This document shows positions 1 to 5,608 of a stretch of DNA of 10,407 nt, in pieces. The position numbers were made by a program, and so were the translations under genes. The stretch comes from an uncultured Ruminococcus sp. (GTDB lineage Bacteria > Bacillota > Clostridia > Oscillospirales > CAG-272): NCBI GenBank assembly GCA_902791785.1, contig CADAXH010000040.1, forward strand, positions 1 to 10,407, read 5' to 3'. The notes under the pieces are model-generated. The model did not search any database. It was given only the letters and a program-made list of their open reading frames with translations, and was not told the origin of the DNA. The stretch's first letter is position 1. Every line of letters starts with the position of its first letter.

Positions 1-560
1 AACTGGATGATGTTTCCTGTGTATTTATCATTCCAGAGGAGTTCCCATGAACCGATATCTTCTTCATCGACAATTGATGAATTGTAGATGACACCTACGG
101 TTCCGCAGGTGTACGGAACCGTGTACATTTCGGTTTCGTCAAAGTACATTCCGCAGAAACGCTCATCGATATTTTCATAATTTTCGATGTTTTCCTTTGG
201 ATTGAAGGGTTCGAGCATGCCTTCTTCAATCATTCTTGCTGCCATGTAGTCAGAAGGGAAGATTACGTCATATGTCGGCAAAACCCCGCTTGACACTTTT
301 GCATAGAGGTCTTCGTTTGAAGAATATGTTGAATAGTTTACGTGAACATTTTTGTGAAGTACTTCGCGGCAGTAATTTTCAAATTCTGCATTTACGTCAA
401 CAGAATCGTCATAACCGTCGGAAATGTATTCGCCCCAGTTGTAAACGTAAAGCGTTATTGCGTCGCCGTAGTCTTCTTCCTCTTCAGAACCTGAACAGGA
501 TGTCAGAAGAAGTGAACAGATCAAAAGTACCAGAAGGGAGAGTGAAATAATCTTTTTCAT
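1..560 (-). CDS. potD: PotD, polyamine ABC transporter substrate-binding lipoprotein (C-terminus outside window)
   Basis: Extracytoplasmic receptor that would capture spermidine or putrescine and deliver it to the PotABC transporter. The start is the ATG at 560-558, preceded by a strong GGGGAGGTGA ribosome binding site that overlaps the potC stop codon. Residues 1-22 are a lipoprotein signal: MKK, a Leu-rich core, then the lipobox LTSC with Cys22 as the predicted lipidation site. An acidic Glu/Asp tether follows. Residues 40-46 read YNWGEYI, the hallmark opening of the mature PotD/PotF family, and later PSDYMAARM and a TVPYTCGTVGV segment also match the family. About 186 residues are visible of the usual 350 or so; the rest lies left of base 1. 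It is the fourth gene of potABCD. The family is clear; specificity for spermidine, putrescine or another cation cannot be read from this half. Confidence 0.93.
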   Translation of the reverse strand, partial: MKKIISLSLLVLLICSLLLTSCSGSEEEEDYGDAITLYVYNWGEYISDGYDDSVDVNAEFENYCREVLHKNVHVNYSTYSSNEDLYAKVSSGVLPTYDVIFPSDYMAARMIEEGMLEPFNPKENIENYENIDERFCGMYFDETEMYTVPYTCGTVGVIYNSSIVDEEDIGSWELLWNDKYTGNIIQ

Positions 561-565
561 TCGAG

Positions 566-1278
566 TCACCTCCCCTTAGACATCTTTGTGCCTTGTTTTC
601 TTTTTCTTGCGCCGAATGATCCTGCAAAATTGATTGCAAAGAGCAGGGCAAGAATTGCGAAAACTATGATGGCACACAAAGCATACATGCTGTATTTAAC
701 CTGGTGAGCTGTCTGGTTGTAGATATACAGCGGAAGTGTCTGAAAATCCGGTGATGATACGAAATGGCTTATTACAAAGTCGTCAAGCGAAAGTGTAAAG
801 CCGAGCATGAAGCCAGAGAGCACTCCGGGAATAACCATAGGAAGTTCGACTTTGAAAAATGTCTTAGCGGGGGTGCATCCGAGGTCGAGAGCAGCTTCTG
901 TCAGGAATTTGTCCATCTGCTTGAAACGCGGAAGAACTGACAGTATGACATACGGAAGTGAGAAAGTCGTATGTGCAAGTATCATCGTAACCTTACCGAA
1001 TTTCAGATTGATGAATGAAATGCCTATTGCTGCAACAAACAGAAGCATCATTGAGACACCGGTAACGGAAGCGAAGAAGTGATGGCAAGGTCGAGTGAAT
1101 TCCAAAGAGCGGATAGAGCCGTCTTGTCTTCAAAAAGCTCGACATACCATTTGAATGAGAATCCTTCAAAATGGCTCATTGTTCCTGCATCATTGAATGA
1201 GAACAGGATTACTATAATGATGGGCAGGTAGAGAAGAAGGAATACAATCGGGATGTAAATTCTTGAGAATACTTTCAT
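566..1278 (-). pseudogene. potC: potC, polyamine ABC transporter permease, interrupted by an internal deletion with frameshift
   Basis: Second membrane permease of the PotABCD importer. The gene starts at ATG 1278-1276, overlapping the potB stop (ATGA), with an AAGGAGG site nine bases upstream. The first frame gives the normal PotC N-terminus (TM1, then the periplasmic loop with KWYVELF and ALWNSLDLAITSS), then runs into a stop at 1050-1048. The rest of PotC is in another frame: TGVSMMLLF, the AHTTFSLPYVI helix, the EAALDLGCTPAKTFFKV coupling motif (EAA encoded near 898-890), FTLSLDDFVISHFV and the last helix, ending at 566. Compared with E. coli PotC from memory, about 38 residues are missing between the halves: most of TM2, the following cytoplasmic loop and the start of TM3. 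The breakpoint is near 1075-1100. The flanking potB and potD genes are intact. This could be a true loss-of-function deletion or an assembly error. An ATG at 1105 opens the second frame but does not restore the missing helix. Confidence 0.82.
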
Positions 1279-2105
1279 ACGATAATACCTCCTTCGCTGT
1301 CGTCACCTTCAGAGAAGTGGTTCATTACTGCAACAGATGCAAGAATGAGTATCATCATAACAAGTGAAACTGCCGCACCCATGTTGTACGTGGATACGTT
1401 CTGGAACTGGCGCTCAATTGTATCGCCTATGAGGTCGAACAGACCGCCGCCGAGTTTCTGAGAAATGTAGAATGTCGAGATTGAAGGAACAAAGACCATC
1501 GTGATTCCGGAGATTACACCGGGAAGAGAGAGCGGCAGGGCCACTTTGAAGAGTGTTTTAACACTGCCTGCACCGAGGTCGCTTGCTGCCTCGTAATACT
1601 TGACATCGAGTTTTGAAAGAGAAGTGTATATCGGCAAAACCATATAAGGCAAAAAGTCATAAACCATGCCGAGTATAACAGCTCCGGGTGTTCCTACAAT
1701 GTGAACCTTAGTTATTCCGAGAGATTCGAAAAGCGAGTTGAGCAGTCCACCGTTGTCAAGAATTGCCATGAGCGAATATGTTCTGATCAAAAGGCTGATC
1801 CACATAGGGAGCATCAGTATGATAATGAGAATCTTCTGTGTTTTCGGTTTCATTCTTGACATGAAATATGCAAGAGGATAGCCAATAAGAAAGCATATCA
1901 CGGTTGATATCAGTGCAAAACAGATAGACAAAAGGAAAATGTTTCCGTAACGTGTAAGGTTTGTTATGTTGGAAAACGAAAATGAACCATCGGGTCCGGT
2001 AAATGCAAAGTACACGACGAATACGAGAGGAAGAATTACAAAGAGAATCAACCATACTATGTGCGGTACTACAGCAAACCCTTCGATAAATGACTTCTTT
2101 CTCAT
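1275..2105 (-). CDS. potB: PotB, polyamine ABC transporter permease
   Basis: Inner-membrane permease that pairs with PotC to form the polyamine translocation path. It is 276 residues long, normal for the family. A cytoplasmic N-terminus is followed by TM1 (about 14-34), a periplasmic loop, and further hydrophobic segments near 55-82, 91-112, 141-162, 195-215 and 243-262, matching the six-helix MetI-type fold. The segment LIRTYSLMAIL (about 106-116) and the EAA loop EAASDLGAGSVKTLF (172-186), which contacts the ATPase, are both present. The start is ATG 2105-2103, overlapping the potA stop as ATGA, with a GGAGG site seven bases upstream. Its stop overlaps the potC start in the same way, so potA, potB and potC look translationally coupled. 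The short acidic C-terminal tail (SEGDDSEGG) is unremarkable. Confidence 0.95.
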   Translation of the reverse strand: MRKKSFIEGFAVVPHIVWLILFVILPLVFVVYFAFTGPDGSFSFSNITNLTRYGNIFLLSICFALISTVICFLIGYPLAYFMSRMKPKTQKILIIILMLPMWISLLIRTYSLMAILDNGGLLNSLFESLGITKVHIVGTPGAVILGMVYDFLPYMVLPIYTSLSKLDVKYYEAASDLGAGSVKTLFKVALPLSLPGVISGITMVFVPSISTFYISQKLGGGLFDLIGDTIERQFQNVSTYNMGAAVSLVMMILILASVAVMNHFSEGDDSEGGIIV

Positions 2106-3253
2106 TGTTCAGCCTCCACGTCGGGTTTTTCTTCATCTTCCGGTTCAGCTACGCTGAGTTCTTCAAATTCTCCACTGTATGAAGAATAGTCACCAAACTT
2201 GTCAGAGTACTGGGATTTTTTCATTATATGTATAGCATCGGGTTCAATATATACTCCTATTTCAGAATCCGGTGCGCAATAGTCTGTCGTCTGGATCATC
2301 CACTTGAAACCATTGATATCAACGATGATTTCCCAGTGAACTCCTTTAAATACGACAGACGTTACTTTTCCTTGGAGCATTCCTTTTTCGACCGGTACAA
2401 TGTCAACGTCTTCAGGACGAACTACTACGTCAACGGGCTCATTAGGATCAAATCCTGAGTCAACGCATTCAAACGTCTGATTTGAGAACGTGACTTTCTT
2501 ATCCTCAAGCATGATTCCGTCGAGGATGTTTGATTCACCTATGAAGTCAGCAACAAATGCATTTTCAGGCTCATTGTATATATCTGTCGAAGTCCCTATC
2601 TGCTGAATCTTTCCGTCGTCTATAACAACAATCGTGTCGCTCATTGAGAGAGCTTCTTCCTGATCGTGTGTTACGTAGATGAAAGTGATGCCTGTTTCAC
2701 GCTGAATGTTCTTGAGTTCCTTCTGCATGTCCTTTCTTAGCTTGAGGTCGAGCGCTGCAAGAGGCTCGTCAAGAAGGAGGACTCTCGGATTGTTCACAAG
2801 GGCTCTGGCGATTGCAACTCTCTGCTGCTGTCCGCCGGAAAGAGTGTCTACAGAACGTTTTTCAAAACCGTGAAGGTTAACGAGTTCAATCATTTTTTCA
2901 ACGCGTTCAACAATCTCTTTTTCCTTAACCTTTGCTATTCTGAGTCCGAATGCAATGTTTTCGAAAACATTCAGATGAGGGAACAATGCATAGCGCTGGA
3001 ACACCGTGTTTACATTGCGGCGGTACGGCGGAAGGTCATTTATTCTCTCTCCCATAAAATAAACATCTCCCTCATCCGGTGATTCAAAACCACCGATTAT
3101 ACGGAGAGTAGTCGTCTTTCCGCATCCGGATGGTCCGAGGAATGTTACAAATTCCTTATCATGGATTTCAAGGGAGAAATCCTGAAGCACGGTGTTGTCG
3201 CCATATCTCTTTGTGATGTGCTTCAGTTCGATGATTTTTTCTTCAGTGTTCAT
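2102..3253 (-). CDS. potA: PotA, polyamine ABC transporter ATP-binding protein
   Basis: Cytoplasmic ATPase that powers the PotBC permease. In its 383 residues all nucleotide-binding motifs are visible: Walker A GPSGCGKT (40-47), Q-loop Gln86 in VFQRYALFPH, signature LSGGQ (138-142), Walker B LLLDEP (159-164) with Asp162 and catalytic Glu163, D-loop ALD (167-169) and switch His196 in YVTHDQEE. The segment from about 235 to 345 fits the TOBE-type regulatory domain of PotA/MalK-like ATPases, including DVVVRPEDVDIV. A tail rich in Glu, Asp and Ser (about 350-383) extends beyond the domain. The start is ATG 3253-3251. Its ribosome binding site is weak (only AAGTGAG, about 11 bases upstream), unlike the strong sites of potB, potC and potD. 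It is the first gene of the operon and follows a long structured leader. With potC interrupted, this ATPase may lack a functional partner. Confidence 0.95.
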   Translation of the reverse strand: MNTEEKIIELKHITKRYGDNTVLQDFSLEIHDKEFVTFLGPSGCGKTTTLRIIGGFESPDEGDVYFMGERINDLPPYRRNVNTVFQRYALFPHLNVFENIAFGLRIAKVKEKEIVERVEKMIELVNLHGFEKRSVDTLSGGQQQRVAIARALVNNPRVLLLDEPLAALDLKLRKDMQKELKNIQRETGITFIYVTHDQEEALSMSDTIVVIDDGKIQQIGTSTDIYNEPENAFVADFIGESNILDGIMLEDKKVTFSNQTFECVDSGFDPNEPVDVVVRPEDVDIVPVEKGMLQGKVTSVVFKGVHWEIIVDINGFKWMIQTTDYCAPDSEIGVYIEPDAIHIMKKSQYSDKFGDYSSYSGEFEELSVAEPEDEEKPDVEAEQ

Positions 3254-3285
3254 TTTTAAACAATCTCACTTTTTAAGTATTTTTT

Positions 3286-3341
3286 GCGCGTCTACCGGCT
3301 TTCGCCCGCCCTACGCGCCCGTGCAACCACACAGAGTTGCA
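3286..3341 (-). other. GC-rich double stem-loop in the potA leader
   Basis: Two hairpins lie between the leader terminator and potA. The first pairs 3336-3341 with 3322-3327 (six pairs, TGCAAC/GTTGCA, eight-base loop). The second pairs 3314-3318 with 3286-3290 (GCGCG/CGCGC). Inside it, across an internal loop, a short GC stem with one bulged base (3304-3308 with 3296-3299) is closed by a GAAA tetraloop on the minus-strand RNA. The segment is much richer in G and C than the AT-rich spacer around it. I do not recognise a known riboswitch consensus. It may be a structured leader RNA element or a copy of a dispersed palindromic intergenic repeat. Confidence 0.5.
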
Positions 3342-3348
3342 TAGCTTG

Positions 3349-3380
3349 AAAAAAGCACGGAAAAACGAATCTTTCCGTGC
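3349..3380 (-). terminator. Intrinsic terminator inside the pot leader
   Basis: A nine-pair perfect stem (GCACGGAAA at 3355-3363 with TTTCCGTGC at 3372-3380, eight-base loop) is followed on the minus strand by six U residues (A tract 3349-3354). It lies about 60 bases downstream of the predicted pot transcription start and about 95 bases before potA. It can therefore stop both read-through from nif3 and transcripts from the pot promoter. The structure is clear; whether it is regulated is inference. Confidence 0.8.
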
Positions 3381-3447
3381 ATTAAAAAGTGCCGTGAATA
3401 AAAATAGAATATAACCAAATAATTATGTTTTTCCATTCACAAGCGAG

Positions 3448-3476
3448 ATTATATCATGCATATATATAAAATGCAA
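3448..3476 (-). promoter_or_regulatory. Sigma-A promoter for potABCD
   Basis: On the minus strand: -35 TTGCAT (3476-3471), a 17-base spacer ending in TGA, which gives an extended -10, then -10 TATAAT (3453-3448). Start of transcription is expected near 3441, giving a leader of about 188 bases before potA. Confidence 0.72.
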
Positions 3477-3607
3477 TATAATTTTTGCAAAAAAATCAAA
3501 TTAATGCAAGTTATTGCAAATTAATAAAACCTATTTCAAAACATCTTCGTGATATCTCTTTAAATCGTTGAAATTCACCCGAAAATCTCTTATTTGCTCA
3601 AAAATTG

Positions 3608-4381
3608 TTAAATGTATATGACTTCACATCCGATGGGTGAAATCTGGGTTTGCAGGTCTGCAAATTTTTCATTAAGATACTTAGTCATGGCTTCACAGAA
3701 AACATCTTCCGTGTAATAGTGGCCTGCGGCGATTACGGATATATCTGAATAATTCGCATCAAGCAGGGAATTGTAGCTGACGCTTCCGGTGACTAATGCG
3801 TCTGCTCCTGCAGCTGCTGCACACTCAATGAAACTGCCGCCTCCTCCGCCCACAAGAGCCACAGTCTTAATTTCCGTTTTCCATGGCACAGCAAACAGAT
3901 TCGGAGTTGAAAGCTTTGTCTTCACAATGTTGCACAATGAAGAAAACCGAATGGGTTTGTCCAGTTCGCAGAGTCTTCCCATTTCTTCTCCGCCGTCTCC
4001 GAACTTTCCCGTTACTCTAAGGCCGAGTTTTTCTGCAAGAACGTCGTTCATTCCGCCGTCTGCAGTGTCAAATCTTGTATGGAAACTCATTACGGTCACA
4101 CCGTGAACAAACAGATCTGTTGCAATGGTGGAATTAGGACTTTCGCATGAGAGCTGTTTCAGGGGCTTGAAAACAAGAGGATGATGAGACAGTATGACGT
4201 CAAAACCGTGGAATCTTGCATATTCGGCTACTGCTCTTGTGACATCAAGGGTAATAAGGACCTTTTTTACTTCCTTGTTTATATCCGGACAGACCATAAG
4301 TCCGTCATTGTCCCATGGGCTCGACAGAGATCTTGGGAATCTTTCGTCAAGATAAGAATATAAGTTTTTGCATGTAATCAT
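3608..4381 (-). CDS. Nif3-like dinuclear metal centre protein (DUF34, YqfO/YbgI family)
   Basis: Member of the widespread Nif3/DUF34 family, toroidal hexamers with a two-metal site. Its biochemical role is unsettled; databases often label it 'GTP cyclohydrolase 1 type 2 homologue'. Visible family motifs are WDNDGLMV (23-30), SHHPLVFKPLK (65-75), SFHTRFDTADGGMNDVLAEKLGL (99-121) and AGHYYTE (219-225). By comparison with E. coli YbgI, the metal ligands would be His66, His67, Asp105, His221 and Glu225, and all are present. A Gly-rich loop GGGGG (178-182) is typical. The usual TGD-x-x-YH motif reads TGSVSYN (198-204), so its Asp and His are replaced. The length, 257 residues, fits the short form without the inserted PII-like domain. 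The start ATG 4381-4379 overlaps the trmK stop (ATGA) and has GGAG five bases upstream. The trmK-nif3 pair is a conserved Firmicutes arrangement. Confidence 0.92.
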   Translation of the reverse strand: MITCKNLYSYLDERFPRSLSSPWDNDGLMVCPDINKEVKKVLITLDVTRAVAEYARFHGFDVILSHHPLVFKPLKQLSCESPNSTIATDLFVHGVTVMSFHTRFDTADGGMNDVLAEKLGLRVTGKFGDGGEEMGRLCELDKPIRFSSLCNIVKTKLSTPNLFAVPWKTEIKTVALVGGGGGSFIECAAAAGADALVTGSVSYNSLLDANYSDISVIAAGHYYTEDVFCEAMTKYLNEKFADLQTQISPIGCEVIYI

Positions 4382-5037
4382 AGCTTCTCCATAATCCTTT
4401 CAATTTCCTTTAATATTTCTCCGAGTTTCGGATCTTTTGTACCGTTGTATTTTATCTCCAGTTCATTGTGAATCTTATTGCAGAATTCTCTGAATAAAAC
4501 CGGGTCTCTGTTTTCTATATTCTTTTTGCCGAGATACAGTTCGGTATCTGTGTATGATTCCGTTTTTCCTGTATACACCGCATTAATAATCTGGTATATC
4601 CTTCTGTCCTCTTTTGCCAGCGATTCGCCTTCAATGGAGTAGCCGTTGTCATAGAGGAATTTTCTCAAAAGGTGCTGATGTGTCATCGGCTGAAGAATAA
4701 GGTTTGCCCTTTTGGCAATCTCAGATTTTTCAAGTATTTCAGTTATGAGAATGCCTCCCATGCCTGCTATGGAAATGTCTGTACATTCTTCATTGTCGAG
4801 TCCGACGAGGCCGTCAGTCAAAACAAATCTGCATTTGTCGTCAAACCCCGCACTGCTGATTGTGGATTTGGCCTTTTTCAATGGTCCAGGGTTTATGTCT
4901 GTCAGAACTGCGCTGTCAATTTTCCCGGCAGACAGAAGATGAGCGGGAAGATAAGCGTGATCCGTGCCTACGTCAATGAGCCTGTTTCCCCGGACAAAAG
5001 AGGCTACAGCTTTAAGCCGCTCCGTCAGAATGATCAT
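4378..5037 (-). CDS. trmK: TrmK, tRNA (adenine22-N1)-methyltransferase
   Basis: SAM-dependent methyltransferase predicted to make m1A at position 22 in the D-loop side of tRNA. It has a Rossmann-type core: motif I DVGTDHAYLP, the TDINPGPLKKA segment after the second strand, DGL at the acidic motif, IAGMGG as the catalytic motif IV equivalent, and LQPMTHQHLLRKFL. The C-terminal part (from about residue 155) is Lys/Glu-rich and probably the helical coiled-coil tRNA-binding domain of this family. I chose ATG 5037-5035 (219 residues) because GGTGA lies a suitable distance upstream. Tandem GTG codons at 5049 and 5046 would give up to four more residues. Its stop overlaps the nif3 start. A terminator sits only about 15 bases upstream of the start, so expression depends on read-through from the DUF1858 gene or an internal promoter I could not find. 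Confidence 0.93.
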   Translation of the reverse strand: MIILTERLKAVASFVRGNRLIDVGTDHAYLPAHLLSAGKIDSAVLTDINPGPLKKAKSTISSAGFDDKCRFVLTDGLVGLDNEECTDISIAGMGGILITEILEKSEIAKRANLILQPMTHQHLLRKFLYDNGYSIEGESLAKEDRRIYQIINAVYTGKTESYTDTELYLGKKNIENRDPVLFREFCNKIHNELEIKYNGTKDPKLGEILKEIERIMEKL

Positions 5038-5051
5038 ATATTTCACCACGT

Positions 5052-5083
5052 AAAAGAAAAAACTCCCACAGGAAGCGGAAGTT
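5052..5083 (-). terminator. Intrinsic terminator between the DUF1858 gene and trmK
   Basis: On the minus strand a nine-pair stem (AACTTCCGC with GTGGGAGTT, two G-U pairs; plus-strand positions 5075-5083 and 5061-5069, five-base loop) runs into TTTTCTTTT. It begins at the last base of the DUF1858 stop codon and ends about 15 bases before trmK, so it should reduce but perhaps not abolish transcription into trmK-nif3. Confidence 0.72.
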
Positions 5084-5301
5084 CATTTTTTGTCTTTCTT
5101 TTTGTTCTTTTCCTCAACGTACTGGTTGAGTCTTTCAAGAAGTTCATCGCAATCTACTCCGTGAACCGCACAAGCTTCTTCAATTGTTTCGCCTGCTGAC
5201 ATAGGGCAGCTGAGGCAGTGCATTCCGATTTCATAGAAGAAAATTGCACAATCCGGATCTATCTCGATGACCTCCTGTACTATTGTATCTTTATCAAACA
5301 T
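5083..5301 (-). CDS. DUF1858 domain protein with CxxC redox motif
   Basis: A 72-residue cytoplasmic protein made almost entirely of one DUF1858 domain, the family first named as a hybrid-cluster (prismane) associated redox disulfide domain. Family features are the opening acidic helix (DTIVQEVIEIDPDCAIFFYEIG), the core GMHCLSCPMSAGETIEEACAVHG with a CxxC at Cys29 and Cys32, and the closing helix (CDELLERLNQYVEE). A very Lys-rich tail (KNKKKDKK) follows. Extra cysteines lie at 18, 43 and 50. The CxxC could form a disulfide or bind metal; the function is not established and I assign none. No hybrid-cluster protein gene is nearby. It has its own strong promoter at 5340-5368. The start ATG 5301-5299 has only a weak GGA-type ribosome site. 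A terminator directly follows the stop. Confidence 0.88.
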   Translation of the reverse strand: MFDKDTIVQEVIEIDPDCAIFFYEIGMHCLSCPMSAGETIEEACAVHGVDCDELLERLNQYVEEKNKKKDKK

Positions 5302-5339
5302 AATGCGTTCCGTTTCTCTAATATAAAAATTGCATGCTA

Positions 5340-5368
5340 AGTATATATTATTGCAGTCATGTTTTCAA
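5340..5368 (-). promoter_or_regulatory. Sigma-A promoter for the DUF1858 gene
   Basis: Minus strand: -35 TTGAAA (5368-5363), 17-base spacer, -10 TATACT (5345-5340). Transcription should begin near 5333, about 32 bases before the start codon. Confidence 0.72.
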
Positions 5369-5499
5369 GATGGGAAATCAATTTTGTAACATTTTCAAAA
5401 AACGGGAAAAGTGCAGTCAAAATGGGCCTAATTGGCAATAATTCACAATTTTGAGGGCAAAAATTCTCAAATAAAGCGGGGAAATGTAAAAACTGTTTA

Positions 5500-5528
5500 T
5501 TGATTATGCACGCATAAATTATTATAAT
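5500..5528 (+). promoter_or_regulatory. Sigma-A promoter for the EF-G-like gene
   Basis: -35 TTGATT (5500-5505), 17-base spacer, perfect -10 TATAAT (5523-5528). Expected transcription start near 5535, giving a leader of about 75 bases that ends in the AAGGAG ribosome site at 5590-5595. Confidence 0.78.
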
Positions 5529-5608
5529 ATGTAATGTTGAGTTTTTGTTTTGAACAGTTAAAACCAAAACACGAAAAAATTTTTTGTTTAAGGAGCAGAA
5601 ATTATATT

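Larger units (their letters stand above)
3254..3607. other. Intergenic region between nif3 and potA (pot promoter and leader)
   Basis: No gene is visible in these 354 bases. Read on the minus strand it holds, in order: an AT-rich stretch with four TGCAA words (plus-strand starts at 3472, 3486, 3505 and 3515); a consensus promoter (3448-3476); a possible 5'-end hairpin pairing 3435-3440 with 3394-3399; an intrinsic terminator (3349-3380); two further hairpins (3322-3341 and 3286-3318); and a short A-rich run into potA. No separate terminator is obvious directly after the nif3 stop codon. Confidence 0.7.
5302..5608. other. Divergent intergenic region between DUF1858 and EF-G-like genes
   Basis: These 307 bases hold no gene. 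A minus-strand promoter (5340-5368) drives the DUF1858 gene and a plus-strand promoter (5500-5528) drives the EF-G-like gene. Between them the sequence is AT-rich, with one six-pair inverted repeat (TTTGAG at 5450-5455, CTCAAA at 5466-5471) about 30 bases upstream of the plus-strand -35. This is a possible but unsupported operator. The EF-G-like leader is about 75 bases and contains an A6T6 run (5574-5585 region). Confidence 0.6.

Noticed and set aside
566..1105. Second potC frame as an independent gene starting at ATG 1105
   Set aside because: Its first dozen residues (MEFTRPCHHFFAS) are an out-of-frame reading of the PotC N-terminal part. Homology begins only at VTGVSMMLLF, and there is no ribosome site, so it is the tail of a broken potC rather than a separate permease.
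1048..1105. Programmed ribosomal frameshift joining the two potC frames
   Set aside because: There is no slippery heptamer or downstream structure visible, and a frameshift alone could not supply the roughly 38 residues that are missing.
4672..5199. A 175-codon plus-strand open frame spanning trmK and the DUF1858 gene
   Set aside because: It crosses two well-supported genes and a terminator on the opposite strand, and no domain is visible.
5574..5585. A6T6 run in the EF-G-like leader as a terminator or attenuator
   Set aside because: The palindrome is pure A/T with no GC stem, so it is unlikely to act as an intrinsic terminator.
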